A stretch of 64,000 bases of DNA from JACCVL01 sp963695375 (GTDB taxonomy: Bacteria > Actinomycetota > Actinomycetes > Propionibacteriales > Nocardioidaceae): assembly GCA_963695375.1 (NCBI GenBank), contig OY968767.1:62001-126000 (forward strand). Direction: 5' to 3'. Below are positions 1 through 8,651 of this stretch, piece after piece; the first letter of the stretch is position 1; the number at the start of each line of letters is the position of its first letter. The notes under the pieces are model-generated. The model searched no databases. It saw nothing but the letters and a program-made list of their open reading frames with translations, and was not told the origin of the DNA. A program made the translations under genes and the position numbers.

Positions 1-577
1 TGAAGATGTCGGTCTGCAGCGTCCCGTCCAGCGCGGCGATGTCGACGCCCTGCCGCTCGGCGGCCACGACGTACATGCAGAAGATCGGGACCGCCGGGCC
101 GGAGATCGTCATGGAGGTGGTCACCTCGCCGAGCGGAATGCCGGCGAAAAGCGTCTCCATGTCCGCGAGGCTGTCGATGGCCACCCCGCAGTGACCGACC
201 TCGCCGAGCGATCGGGGGTCGTCGGAGTCCCGGCCCATCAGGGTGGGCATGTCGAAGGCCACCGACAGGCCGCCACCGCCACGGGACAGGATCATCCGGT
301 ACCGCTCGTTGGTCTGCTCGGCGTTGCCGAAGCCGGCGAACTGCCGGATCGTCCACGGCCGGCCGCGGTAGCCCGTGGAGTACAGACCGCGGGTGAACGG
401 GTACTCGCCCGGCCAGCCGATCCGCTCGAAGCCCGGGTAGGCGTCCTCGTCCCCCGGCCCGTAGACCGGGTCCACCTCCAGCCCGGACAGCGTGGTGAAG
501 TCCGCAGCGCGAACCTGCCCCGCGGCCAGCGCGTCGTCGTAGCGGCGCTGCCAGCGCTCACGACCGGTGTCGGTCAT
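1..577 (-). CDS. Acyl-CoA (methylmalonyl-CoA-type) mutase large subunit, N-terminal part, truncated by window edge
   Basis: Reading leftward from an ATG at 577 with a GGGAGG ribosome site just upstream, 192 codons run off the window. The protein has the (beta/alpha)8-barrel N-terminus of the B12-dependent acyl-CoA mutases: YRGRPWTIRQFAGFG at about residues 70-84, then SVAFDMPTLMGRDSDD and TTSMTISGPAVPIF. These lines form the CoA channel and substrate pocket. The motif style is that of the separate large-subunit mutases (methylmalonyl-, isobutyryl- or 2-hydroxyisobutyryl-CoA types), which pair with a small B12-binding subunit; I cannot choose the substrate from this fragment. A MarR gene lies directly upstream on the same strand and a palindrome covers the probable promoter. 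Confidence 0.85.
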   Translation of the reverse strand, partial: MTDTGRERWQRRYDDALAAGQVRAADFTTLSGLEVDPVYGPGDEDAYPGFERIGWPGEYPFTRGLYSTGYRGRPWTIRQFAGFGNAEQTNERYRMILSRGGGGLSVAFDMPTLMGRDSDDPRSLGEVGHCGVAIDSLADMETLFAGIPLGEVTTSMTISGPAVPIFCMYVVAAERQGVDIAALDGTLQTDIF

Positions 578-605
578 CGATGCCTCCCGAGCCTCGGCAC
601 CCCAC

Positions 606-627
606 GATACTTGGACGTCCTAGTATC
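606..627. promoter_or_regulatory. 22-bp near-perfect palindrome, probable operator of the mutase gene
   Basis: The outer arms are GATACT and AGTATC and the core is GGACGTCC; only the two symmetric positions 612 and 621 break the symmetry, so 20 of 22 bases are palindromic. It lies between the MarR stop (644) and the mutase start (577). On the minus strand a TATCGT -10-like element falls at its downstream edge, so a bound protein would block the promoter. The adjacent MarR protein is the obvious candidate ligand, but a TetR-type regulator encoded elsewhere is equally possible. Confidence 0.6.
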
Positions 628-643
628 ACCGAATCGGAGCGCG

Positions 644-1144
644 TCAGTCGAAGTCGCCGGCCGCTCGGCGCACCGGACGGAGCAGATCCGTGACCTCTCG
701 GAGCGCGGTCTCGTCGAGCACGTCGATCCCGAAGCCGCCGGCCACCAGGTCGGTGGTGGCAGCCTCCACGGCCGCCCGGCCGGTCGGCGTCAGCGCCGCC
801 ATCGTGGTGCGTCGGTCGGTGGGGTGCGGCTCCCGGCGGACGTGGCCGGTGGCCTCCAGGCGGTTCACGATGCTGGTGACCGAGGTCGGGTGCACCTGCA
901 GCCGATCACCCATCTTGCCCAGCGGCAGCGCCCCGTGCCGGCTGAAGGAGAGCAGGACGAGCGCCTCGTAGCGGGCGAAGGTGAGCCCGTGCGGCCGGAG
1001 CACCTCGTCCAGCCGGGCGAGCAGGAGCTGCTGCACCCGCATCAGCGACGTGACGGCGCGCATGGCCTCGACACCGCCCCAGCGCCGGCGCCAGTGCCGG
1101 GCGGCCTCCTCGATCGGGTCGAAGGGCAGCGGGCGGTGCGGCAC
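644..1144 (-). CDS. MarR-family transcriptional regulator
   Basis: 166 aa winged-helix protein. Residues about 40-140 carry the MarR DNA-binding core: LTFARYEALVLLSFS, then LQVHPTSVTSIVNRLEATG as the recognition helix, and the wing HPTDRRTTMAALT. MarR proteins bind DNA as dimers, usually at palindromes, and are released by small ligands such as acyl-CoAs or phenolics. It sits 14 nt after the PH-domain gene and 66 nt before the acyl-CoA mutase gene on the same strand, next to the palindrome at 606-627, which suggests control of acyl-CoA metabolism. The ligand cannot be read from the sequence. Confidence 0.85.
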   Translation of the reverse strand: MPHRPLPFDPIEEAARHWRRRWGGVEAMRAVTSLMRVQQLLLARLDEVLRPHGLTFARYEALVLLSFSRHGALPLGKMGDRLQVHPTSVTSIVNRLEATGHVRREPHPTDRRTTMAALTPTGRAAVEAATTDLVAGGFGIDVLDETALREVTDLLRPVRRAAGDFD

Positions 1145-1157
1145 GGTCCGACCCGGC

Positions 1158-1694
1158 TCAGTGCGACACGCGGGGGCCGCGCAGCCCGGACCGCTGGACG
1201 ACGCCCTGGATGGTCTTGTCGCGCTCGTCCGGGCGACCGATGAAGCGGATGTCTCGCAACCCCTGCTCCTGCGCGGCCGACTCGAACACGAGGTGGCCGT
1301 AGCCGAGCAGCCGGCCGGTCAGCGGCTTCTCCACGGTGATGTCCAGGATGCGCTGGATCGGCATCGTGGCGCGCTTCTGGCCGAGCACCCCGCTCACCCG
1401 GAACACCCGCTGGTTGGTGACGACGAACCGGTCCATGTGGTCGGCGAGCGCCGACCAGCAGCCGTGCGCACCGACGCCGAGCCCGACGAGGATCCAGAGC
1501 CAGGCGATCTGCGGTGACAGGAAGCCGCTCCAGAGCCACAGGCCCAGCGCGAGCAGCAGCTCGGCCGCGGGGCGGACGTAGACCACCGGGTGGTGCGGGA
1601 CGCGATCCTCGACGACCTCACCGTCCTCGGCCCGGACGTGCCGGTCGATGTCCGGCTGCGGGACGAACGAGGCCAGCCAGGCGAAGAACCACAT
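1158..1694 (-). CDS. Membrane protein with bacterial PH (bPH2) domain
   Basis: 178 aa. A hydrophobic stretch at about residues 40-75 gives one or two membrane segments (LLLALGLWLW, IAWLWILVGLGVG). The C-terminal half has the pleckstrin-homology-like fold of the YdbS/bPH2 family: DRFVVTNQRVFRVSG, then MPIQRILDITVEKPLTG and YGHLVFES. No enzymatic residues are present; the family is of unknown role, probably membrane-associated scaffolding. It is co-directional with a small membrane ORF upstream and the MarR gene downstream. Confidence 0.75.
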   Translation of the reverse strand: MWFFAWLASFVPQPDIDRHVRAEDGEVVEDRVPHHPVVYVRPAAELLLALGLWLWSGFLSPQIAWLWILVGLGVGAHGCWSALADHMDRFVVTNQRVFRVSGVLGQKRATMPIQRILDITVEKPLTGRLLGYGHLVFESAAQEQGLRDIRFIGRPDERDKTIQGVVQRSGLRGPRVSH

Positions 1695-1703
1695 GGCGAG
1701 CGG

Positions 1704-1859
1704 TCAGCTGAACAGTCGGCTGAGGAAGGCCACCACGGACTCGAACCCGCCGCCGACCGCGTCAGCCGCACCGCGGACCGCGTCGGCCGCGCCGACCGGC
1801 TCGGTCACGAGGTAGTACGCGACGAACGCCAGCGTGAGCCCCAGCAGCACCTTCTTCAC
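1704..1859 (-). CDS. Small single-pass membrane/secreted protein (51 aa)
   Basis: Short ORF starting at GTG 1859 (VKKVLLGLTLAF); a second GTG lies one codon upstream. GGAAC is a weak ribosome site. A hydrophobic segment at residues 4-18 with two leading lysines is followed by an Ala/Gly-rich amphipathic tail (GAADAVRGAADAVGGG). Small proteins of this design are common in actinomycetes next to PH-domain genes, but I know no function. The stop is 9 nt before the PH-domain gene, so the two are probably co-transcribed. Confidence 0.5.
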   Translation of the reverse strand: MKKVLLGLTLAFVAYYLVTEPVGAADAVRGAADAVGGGFESVVAFLSRLFS

Positions 1860-2001
1860 CACGGTTCCGTTTGTAGCGCACCGCCGCGGACGGAGTCGTG
1901 CGGCGCGCCGGACGGAGTCCGTTTCGCCACGACCCGCGATTCGAGGTGCGGTATCAGGCGAAGTGCGGTCGAATCGGCGGCGACTCGAGGAGGGCGTCGA
2001 C

Positions 2002-3492
2002 ATGAGCAGTGTGGAGACCGGTCGGATCACCACCGACATCCCGGCCCGCATGGACCGGCTGCCCTGGGCCCGCTGGCACTGGCTGGTGGTGGTCGGGCTC
2101 GGCACGGTGTGGATCCTCGACGGGCTCGAGGTCACGATCGTCGGCTCGCTCAGCGACGCCCTGCGCAACCCGGACACCGGCCTCGGCCTGGACGGCGGTG
2201 ACATCGGCTTCGCCGGGGCGATCTACGTCGCGGGCGCCTGCCTGGGGGCGTTGTTCTTCGGCCAGCTGACCGACCGGTTCGGCCGGAAGAAGCTGTTCAT
2301 CGTCACCCTGGTGGTCTACCTGATCGGGACCGTGGCCACCGCGTTCTCGATGAACCCCACGTTCTACTTCGCCTGCCGCTTCATCACCGGCACCGGCATC
2401 GGCGGCGAGTATGCAGCCATCAACTCGGCGATCGACGAGCTGATCCCCGCCAAGTACCGCGGTCGGGTGGACCTGGCCATCAACGGGTCGTTCTGGGTCG
2501 GGGCCGCGGCGGGGTCGGTGCTGACCGTGCCGCTGCTGAACCCGGACAACGTCTCGCCGGAGCTCGGCTGGCGCGGCGCGTTCGCGCTCGGCGCGGTCCT
2601 CGGGATCGGCATCATGCTGGTGCGCCGCTACGTCCCGGAGAGCCCGCGCTGGCTGTTCATCCACGGCCGCGAGGAGGAGGGCGAACAGATCGTCAACGAC
2701 ATCGAGGGCACCGTCCGGAGCGAGACCGGGCGCGACCTGCCGGGCGTGTCCGAGACGATCACGATCCGGCAGCGGAAGACGATCCCGCTGCCGATGATCG
2801 CGCGCACGGTCTTCACCCTCTACCCACGCCGGACCGTGCTGTGCTTGGCGCTGTTCATCGGACAGGCGTTCCTCTACAACGCCTTCTTCTTCACCTACGG
2901 CGACGCGCTCGGCGAGCTCCTGGGCGTCGAGCAGGTCGGCTACTACATCGCGCTGTTCGCGCTCAGCAACTTCGCGGGTGCCCTCCTGCTCGGTCCGTTG
3001 TTCGACACCGTCGGGCGGGTCCGGATGATCTCCGGCACCTACATCATCTCCGGCGTGCTGCTCGCGATCGCCGGCTTCGTCATCTCCGACCTGACCGCGG
3101 TCACCCTGACCGCCTTCGGCATGGTGATCTTCTTCTTCGCGTCCGCAGGCGCCAGCTCGGCCTACCTGACGGCCAGCGAGGTGTTCCCGATGGAGACGCG
3201 CGCGCTGTGCATCGCCTTCTTCTACGCCGTCGGCACCGCGATCGGGGGGATCACCGGCCCGATCTACTTCGGCAGCCTGATCGAGAAGGCGATCGCGTCC
3301 GGTGACATCACCGACATCGCTCCCGGTTACTACATCGGGGCGACCCTGATGATCGCCGGCGGGGTGATCGCGATCTTCCTGGGGGTCAAGGCCGAGCAGC
3401 AGACCCTCGAGAACATCGCGCGACCGCTCACCGCGGAGGACGAGGGCGAGGCGGAGGCCGAGCCGCCCTCCCGGCAGCCCGCGCACAGCTGA
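2002..3492 (+). CDS. MFS transporter, metabolite:H+ symporter type
   Basis: 496 aa with 12 predicted membrane helices. The start at ATG 2002 is set by a GAGGAGG site 10 nt upstream; the frame is open further upstream but without a ribosome site. The loop between helices 2 and 3 has the major-facilitator signature GQLTDRFGRKKLF, and a second copy (GPLFDTVGRVRM) follows helix 8. RYVPESPRWLF at about residue 210 is typical of the sugar/metabolite symporter group. Substrate is not predictable; the setting beside acyl-CoA genes hints at an organic acid. It is divergent from the PH-domain cluster. Confidence 0.85.
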   Translation: MSSVETGRITTDIPARMDRLPWARWHWLVVVGLGTVWILDGLEVTIVGSLSDALRNPDTGLGLDGGDIGFAGAIYVAGACLGALFFGQLTDRFGRKKLFIVTLVVYLIGTVATAFSMNPTFYFACRFITGTGIGGEYAAINSAIDELIPAKYRGRVDLAINGSFWVGAAAGSVLTVPLLNPDNVSPELGWRGAFALGAVLGIGIMLVRRYVPESPRWLFIHGREEEGEQIVNDIEGTVRSETGRDLPGVSETITIRQRKTIPLPMIARTVFTLYPRRTVLCLALFIGQAFLYNAFFFTYGDALGELLGVEQVGYYIALFALSNFAGALLLGPLFDTVGRVRMISGTYIISGVLLAIAGFVISDLTAVTLTAFGMVIFFFASAGASSAYLTASEVFPMETRALCIAFFYAVGTAIGGITGPIYFGSLIEKAIASGDITDIAPGYYIGATLMIAGGVIAIFLGVKAEQQTLENIARPLTAEDEGEAEAEPPSRQPAHS

Positions 3493-3526
3493 CGAGACGA
3501 CGTCACGCTCGACGAGAGGACTTCCC

Positions 3527-3763
3527 ATGCCGATGCCGCCTCCGAACCCCTCGACCGACCAGGGCACGAACCGCCGGGTCCAGCGCGAGGTCGCCCAGCT
3601 GACCCGGGCCCTCGAGGACCGCGGTCCGCTGGACCGGGACGACCTCAGCACCGCGGTGGGTGGGGCTTATTGGGACCCGGGCCGCTTCGACCGGGCGCTG
3701 GTGGTGGCCACCGACTCGGGTCGGGTGGTCCGTGACGCCCAGGGCCGCTACGCCGCCACCTGA
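3527..3763 (+). CDS. Small conserved-type hypothetical protein (78 aa)
   Basis: ATG 3527 follows a GAGAGGA ribosome site. The protein is soluble, without cysteines or a signal peptide. Residues 19-60 (VQREVAQLTRALEDRGPLD and DPGRFDRALVVATDSGRV) resemble a small winged-helix-like fold seen in short actinobacterial proteins. It follows the transporter by 34 nt and ends convergent with meaB. I do not recognise a function. Confidence 0.55.
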   Translation: MPMPPPNPSTDQGTNRRVQREVAQLTRALEDRGPLDRDDLSTAVGGAYWDPGRFDRALVVATDSGRVVRDAQGRYAAT

Positions 3764-3769
3764 CCCGGC

Positions 3770-4738
3770 TCAGCGCGTCGGCAGCGTGCCGAGCACCCGG
3801 TCGGCCGCCCGGTAGGGGTCGGTCTCCCCCGCGACCACCTGCGCCGCGAGCCGGTCCAGGTCGGCGTGACCGTGCAGGTCGCCGAAGCGGACCCGCAGCT
3901 CGGTCAGGGCGATCGCCTCGATCTCCTCCCGGGCCCGGCGCTGCCGGCGCCGCTCCCGTTCGCCCGAGTCCAGGGCCCAGCGGTGGTGCTCGTCGATGGC
4001 CTGCACGAGCGCGTCCACTCCGTCCCCCTTGACCGCCACCGTCTTGACGATCGGTGGCGCCCAGGCGCCGTCCGCCCGGTCGGCGAGCGCGAGCATCGCG
4101 CGCAGGTCGCGGGCGACCTGCGCGGCGCCGTCGCGGTCCGCCTTGTTGACGACGTAGACGTCGCCGACCTCGAGGATGCCGGCCTTGGCCGCCTGGATGC
4201 CGTCCCCCATGCCGGGGGACAGCAGCACCACCGTGGTGTCGGCGAGAGCGGCCACCTCCACCTCGGACTGGCCGACGCCGACGGTCTCCACCAGCACCAG
4301 GTCGCAGCCGGCCGCGTCGAGCACCCGTACGGCCTGGGGGGTCGACCAGGCGAGCCCGCCGAGATGGCCACGGCTGGCCATCGACCGGATGTAGACCCCG
4401 CGGTCGGTGGCGTGCTCCTGCATCCGGACCCGGTCGCCGAGCAGCGCGCCCCCGGAGAACGGTGACGAGGGGTCCACCGCGAGGACGCCGACCCGCCGGC
4501 CGGTGGCCCGGATCGCGCTGACCAGCGCGGAGGTGGACGTGGACTTGCCGACGCCGGGTGCGCCCGTGACCCCGAGCACCTGGGCGCGACCCGCGTGCGG
4601 GACCAGCAGTTCGCTGACGTCGCGCAACAGCGGCGAGGCGTCCTCGACCAGCGAGATCAGCCGCGCCACCGACCGCGCGTCACCCTCACGGGCGCGCTCG
4701 ACGAGGGTGGCCACGTCGACCCGGGCAAGTTCGGCCAC
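3770..4738 (-). CDS. meaB: MeaB-type GTPase, chaperone of B12-dependent acyl-CoA mutase
   Basis: 322 aa G3E-class GTPase. Walker A is GAPGVGKST at residues 59-67, the switch region contains DPSSPFSGGALLGDRVRM, and the base-recognition motif is NKAD. MeaB binds methylmalonyl-CoA-type mutases, gates loading of adenosylcobalamin and protects the cofactor from inactivation. The gene follows acetyl-CoA acetyltransferase by 14 nt and is probably its operon partner. Partners in this window would be the large subunit at 1-577 and the ethylmalonyl-CoA mutase at 22208-24223. Confidence 0.9.
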   Translation of the reverse strand: MAELARVDVATLVERAREGDARSVARLISLVEDASPLLRDVSELLVPHAGRAQVLGVTGAPGVGKSTSTSALVSAIRATGRRVGVLAVDPSSPFSGGALLGDRVRMQEHATDRGVYIRSMASRGHLGGLAWSTPQAVRVLDAAGCDLVLVETVGVGQSEVEVAALADTTVVLLSPGMGDGIQAAKAGILEVGDVYVVNKADRDGAAQVARDLRAMLALADRADGAWAPPIVKTVAVKGDGVDALVQAIDEHHRWALDSGERERRRQRRAREEIEAIALTELRVRFGDLHGHADLDRLAAQVVAGETDPYRAADRVLGTLPTR

Positions 4739-4752
4739 GGCGGCGTGCGCCG

Positions 4753-5955
4753 TCAGCGCTTCGGCACGCGGACGACCAGGGCGTCACCCTGTCCGCCGCC
4801 CCCGCAGAGCGCGGCCGCGCCCACGCCACCGCCGCGACGGGCCAGCTCCAGCGCCAGGTGCAGCACGATGCGGGTGCCGCTCATCCCGATCGGGTGGCCG
4901 AGGGCGATCGCACCGCCGTTGACGTTCACCTGGTCGCCGGACAGGCCGAGCTCCCGGCCACTGGCCAGACCGACCGCGGCGAACGCCTCGTTGATCTCGA
5001 CCAGGTCGAGGTCGGCGGGCTCGATGCCCTCCTTGGCGCAGGCGGCGGCGATCGCCCGGGCCGGCTGCATCTGCAGGGTGGAGTCCGGGCCGGCCACCAT
5101 CCCGGCGGCGCCGATCTCGGCCAGCCACGACAGGCCCAGCTGCTCGGCCCGGTCCCGGCTCATCACCACCACCGCGCAGGCGCCGTCGGAGATCTGGGAG
5201 GCCGACCCCGCGGTGATCGTGCCGTCCTTGGCGAACGCCGGGCGAAGCTTTCCGAGGCTGTCACCGCTGGTGTCCCCGCGGATGCCCTCGTCGGCGGCGA
5301 CGACGACCGCGTCACCTCGGCGCTGCGGCACCTCGACCGGCACCACCTCGTCGTCGAACAGGCCGTTCTTCCACGCCTCGGCGGCCCGCTGGTGTGACCG
5401 GGCGCTGAAGTCGTCCTGCTCCGCGCGGGACAACTCCAGACCGTCGGCGTTGCAGGTCTCGGTCAGTGCACCCATCGGCTGACCGGTGAAGACGTCCCAG
5501 AGCCCGTCGAAGGCCATCGAGTCCACCAGCGTCGCGTCGCCGTACTTGGTGCCTTCGCGGGACTTCGGCAGCAGGTGCGGCGCGTTCGTCATCGACTCCA
5601 TGCCGCCGGCGACCACGATGTCGGCCTCGCCCAGCCGGACCAGCTGGTCGGCCAGCACGATGGCGTTGATGCCGGACAGGCAGACCTTGTTGACGGTGAG
5701 CGCCGGAACCGTCATCGGGATCCCGGCCCGCACCGCGGCCTGGCGGGCCGGGATTTGGCCGGCGCCTGCCTGCAGCACCTGGCCCATGATCACCTGGTCG
5801 ACCTGGTCCGGGGCGACCCCGGCCTTGTCCAGCGCGCCGGCGATGGCGAACCCGCCCAGGTCGGCGGCCGAGAAGCCCTTCAGCCCACCCAGCAGGCGGC
5901 CGATCGGGGTACGCGCCCCCGCCACGATCACGGTGGGACTGGCGGATCCACTCAT
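4753..5955 (-). CDS. atoB: Acetyl-CoA C-acetyltransferase (thiolase)
   Basis: 400 aa, normal length for a biosynthetic thiolase. The nucleophilic cysteine is C92 in NKVCLSG; the catalytic His lies in GGAIALGHPIG and the second Cys in CGGGGQGDAL near the C-terminus. It condenses two acetyl-CoA to acetoacetyl-CoA, the first step toward crotonyl-CoA in the ethylmalonyl-CoA and polyhydroxybutyrate routes, and is also usable in degradation. It is followed by meaB on the same strand and is divergent to the epi-ccr genes. The gene symbol is by function only. Confidence 0.9.
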   Translation of the reverse strand: MSGSASPTVIVAGARTPIGRLLGGLKGFSAADLGGFAIAGALDKAGVAPDQVDQVIMGQVLQAGAGQIPARQAAVRAGIPMTVPALTVNKVCLSGINAIVLADQLVRLGEADIVVAGGMESMTNAPHLLPKSREGTKYGDATLVDSMAFDGLWDVFTGQPMGALTETCNADGLELSRAEQDDFSARSHQRAAEAWKNGLFDDEVVPVEVPQRRGDAVVVAADEGIRGDTSGDSLGKLRPAFAKDGTITAGSASQISDGACAVVVMSRDRAEQLGLSWLAEIGAAGMVAGPDSTLQMQPARAIAAACAKEGIEPADLDLVEINEAFAAVGLASGRELGLSGDQVNVNGGAIALGHPIGMSGTRIVLHLALELARRGGGVGAAALCGGGGQGDALVVRVPKR

Positions 5956-6027
5956 GGTGCTGCTCCTCGGCGCGGAGTTCGGGTCGTCGCCAGCCTAGCG
6001 ACGGACGGTCCGACGGCGGCCGCCGGC

Positions 6028-6663
6028 TCAGTCGGCACTCCAGCCGTCGGCCGGCTCGACGACGGCGCCGTGGGACTGGGCGAACACGACCGCGCCCGCT
6101 GGGTCGATCCGCGCGCCGGTCACGGTCGCCTGGGACAGGTCGACACCGCCGAGGGAGGCCCCCCGGAGGTCTGCCTTGCTCACGTCGGCCTGGCGAAGGT
6201 CGGCGCCGGCCAGGTCGCAGCCCCGCAGGACCGCACCGCGCAGCCGGGCCTCGGCGAGGTCGGCGTCGACCAGCGCGACGCCGGACAGGTCGACGCCGCT
6301 CAGGTCGGCACCCCGCAGCAGCACCCCGGTCCACTGCCCACCCCGCACCGTCATCGGTCGCAGGGTGCACTCCACGAGCGCCGTCCCGAGCAGCTTGCAG
6401 CCATCCAGCGTCGCCCCGAACAGATTGCACCGCTGGAGGGTGCAGGCGACCAGTGCGCTCGTGCGGTGCTCGGAGACGTTGAACCGACAGCCGTCGAACC
6501 GACACCGTTCGAACAGAGCTCCACTGGAACGTGCCTCGGTCAGGTCCACGTCCACGAAGCTGCAGTCGACGAAGCGGGCGGCGCCGAGGTCGCGCCCGTA
6601 CCAGTCCTCGTCCCGGAACCTTTCGGACTCGAAGGCCTCGGCCCCGACCGGTTGCTCGCTCAT
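6028..6663 (-). CDS. Pentapeptide-repeat protein
   Basis: 211 aa. The start at ATG 6663 has GGGAGGA upstream. From about residue 25 the sequence is built of A(D/N)LXX-type pentads, best seen as ARFVDCSFVDVDLTEA, ADLSGVDLSGVALVDADL and ADLRQADVSKADLRGA. Such proteins fold as a right-handed quadrilateral beta-helix; some mimic DNA and bind gyrase, most have unknown partners. Nothing here marks it as a Qnr/MfpA type. It precedes the thiolase gene by 72 nt and is divergent from the epimerase. Confidence 0.85.
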   Translation of the reverse strand: MSEQPVGAEAFESERFRDEDWYGRDLGAARFVDCSFVDVDLTEARSSGALFERCRFDGCRFNVSEHRTSALVACTLQRCNLFGATLDGCKLLGTALVECTLRPMTVRGGQWTGVLLRGADLSGVDLSGVALVDADLAEARLRGAVLRGCDLAGADLRQADVSKADLRGASLGGVDLSQATVTGARIDPAGAVVFAQSHGAVVEPADGWSAD

Positions 6664-6729
6664 CGTCCGATCCTCCCGTTCGTCCCACCCGGCTACCCGC
6701 CCGGCGTGTTCGCCCGCCACCATGTGCGC

Positions 6730-7182
6730 ATGCTGCCCGACGACCTGTTGCTCGCCATCGACCACGTGGGGGTGGCGGTGGCCGACCTGGACGAGGCGAT
6801 CGAACGGCACGAGCGGATGCTCGGCCTGCGGTGCGTGCACCAGGAGGTCAACACCGACCAGGGGGTCCGGGAGGCCGTGCTCGCGGTCGGCGACGGCTCC
6901 GGGCCGTACCTGCAGCTGCTGGCTCCGCTCACCGCGGAATCGGCGATCGCCCGCTTCCTGGACCGCTCCGGCCCGGGCGTGCAGCAGGTGGCCTACCGGG
7001 TCGCCGACGTGGACCGGGCCGCGGCCGCCTTCCGGGATCGCGGGCTGCGGGTGCTCTACGACCGCTCGCGGCCCGGCACCGCCGGAAGCCGGGTGAACTT
7101 CGTGCACCCCAAGGACGCCGGCGGGGTCCTGATCGAGCTGGTCGAACCCGGGCCCGATCAGAGCCCCGGCGAGGGGCGATAG
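6730..7182 (+). CDS. mce: Methylmalonyl-CoA (ethylmalonyl-CoA) epimerase
   Basis: 150 aa from ATG 6730; a GTG two codons upstream is an alternative start. It is a vicinal-oxygen-chelate protein with two beta-alpha-beta-beta-beta modules. Metal ligands are visible as the His in AIDHVGVAV (residue 12 area), the Gln/Glu pair of the LQLLAP region, and E in VLIELVEP. It epimerises the 2-position of methylmalonyl-CoA and, in the ethylmalonyl-CoA pathway, ethylmalonyl-CoA. It is 54 nt upstream of ccr and likely co-transcribed, which fits the second role. Confidence 0.85.
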   Translation: MLPDDLLLAIDHVGVAVADLDEAIERHERMLGLRCVHQEVNTDQGVREAVLAVGDGSGPYLQLLAPLTAESAIARFLDRSGPGVQQVAYRVADVDRAAAAFRDRGLRVLYDRSRPGTAGSRVNFVHPKDAGGVLIELVEPGPDQSPGEGR

Positions 7183-7236
7183 CGTCCCGGCACGCGCTCG
7201 CCCGACGGGCCGACCGACGACGACAGGGAGCAGCAG

Positions 7237-8583
7237 GTGCAGCACATCCTGGACGCGATCCTGAGCGGAACCATCGCGGAGGCCGACGTCGCCGCGCTGG
7301 AGCTCCCGAAGAGCTACCGCGGTGTGGTCGTCCGCAAGGACGAGGTCGACATGTTCGAGGGCCGACCGACCCGGGACAAGGACCCGCGGGAGTCGCTGCA
7401 CGTCGACGAGGTCCCGGTGCCCGAGCTCGGACCCGGTGAGGCGCTGGTGGCGGTGCTGGCCAGCGCGGTGAACTACAACACGGTGTGGACGTCGATCTTC
7501 GAGCCGATGTCGACCTTCGGCTTCCTGGAGCGGTACGGCCGCAGCTCCCCGCTGGCCGCCCGGCACGACCTGCCCTACCACGTGGTCGGCTCCGACCTGG
7601 CCGGCGTCGTGCTCCGTACCGGACCGGGCGTCCACGCCTGGAGGCCCGGAGACGAGGTGGTCGCGCACTGCCTCGACGTCAGCCTGGAGCGGCCGGAGGG
7701 CCACAACGACACGATGCTCGACCCCGAGCAGCGGATCTGGGGATTCGAGACCAACTTCGGCGGGCTGGCCGAGCTGGCGCTGGTCAAGGCGAACCAGCTG
7801 ATGCCCAAGCCGCGGCACCTGACCTGGGAGGAGTCGGCCGCGCCGGGGCTGGTCAACTCCACCGCCTACCGGCAGCTGGTCACCCGCAACGGCGCGGCGA
7901 TGAAGCAGGGTGACGTCGTGCTGATCTGGGGCGCCTCCGGGGGTCTCGGCTCGTACGCGACCCAGATGGCGCTGAACGGCGGGGCCATCCCGGTGTGCGT
8001 GGTGTCGTCGCCGGAGAAGGCGGACATCTGCCGCTCGCTGGGCGCCGATCTGATCATCGACCGCTCCGCCGCGACCGGCGAGGGCTACCAGTTCTGGACC
8101 GACGAGCAGACCCAGGACGTGCGGGAGTGGCGTCGCCTCGGCGCACGGATCCGCGAGCTGACCGGCGGGGACGACCCCGACATCGTGTTCGAGCACCCGG
8201 GTCGCGAGACCTTCGGGGCCAGCGTCTTCGTCGCCCGCCGGGGCGGCACGATCGTCACCTGCGCGTCGACGTCCGGCTTCCTGCACCAGTACGACAACCG
8301 GTACCTGTGGATGAACCTGAAGAGCATCGTCGGCTCGCACTTCGCCAACTACCGCGAGGCGTGGGAGGCGAACCGCCTGGTGGCCAAGGGTCTGGTGCAT
8401 CCCACGCTGTCCCGGGCCTACCCCCTGGAGGAGACCGGGCAGGCGGTGTGCGAGGTCCACCGCAACCAGCATCAGGGCAAGGTGGGGGTACTCTGCCTGG
8501 CACCCGAGGAGGGCCTGGGCGTCCGTGACGAGCAGATGCGGGCGCGACACCTCGACGGGATCAACCGCTTCCGTGGGACGTGA
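7237..8583 (+). CDS. ccr: Crotonyl-CoA carboxylase/reductase
   Basis: 448 aa, starting at GTG 7237 after AGGGAG. This medium-chain dehydrogenase reductively carboxylates crotonyl-CoA with NADPH and CO2 to (2S)-ethylmalonyl-CoA, the signature step of the ethylmalonyl-CoA pathway. The nucleotide-binding motif is WGASGGLGS at residues 231-239. The CO2-pocket residues known for this family are present: N81 in NYNT, F170-E171 in WGFET, and His368 in GSHFAN. No cysteine-ligated structural zinc is apparent, as expected. It lies between the epimerase gene and a DivIVA-like gene. Confidence 0.96.
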   Translation: MQHILDAILSGTIAEADVAALELPKSYRGVVVRKDEVDMFEGRPTRDKDPRESLHVDEVPVPELGPGEALVAVLASAVNYNTVWTSIFEPMSTFGFLERYGRSSPLAARHDLPYHVVGSDLAGVVLRTGPGVHAWRPGDEVVAHCLDVSLERPEGHNDTMLDPEQRIWGFETNFGGLAELALVKANQLMPKPRHLTWEESAAPGLVNSTAYRQLVTRNGAAMKQGDVVLIWGASGGLGSYATQMALNGGAIPVCVVSSPEKADICRSLGADLIIDRSAATGEGYQFWTDEQTQDVREWRRLGARIRELTGGDDPDIVFEHPGRETFGASVFVARRGGTIVTCASTSGFLHQYDNRYLWMNLKSIVGSHFANYREAWEANRLVAKGLVHPTLSRAYPLEETGQAVCEVHRNQHQGKVGVLCLAPEEGLGVRDEQMRARHLDGINRFRGT

Positions 8584-8651
8584 CGGCATACTCGACCACA
8601 GCCGAACCCGCACCCCAGCAGCACACCGCCCGCGATCACGAGGGACATGGC

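Noticed and set aside
1954..3651. Very long open frames opposite real genes (also at 15387-17705, 19806-21764, 27140-28753, 28528-30366, 52548-54482, 57198-60251)
   Set aside because: High GC leaves antisense frames open. Their translations are rich in Arg, His and Val with no family motifs, while the sense strand encodes recognised proteins.
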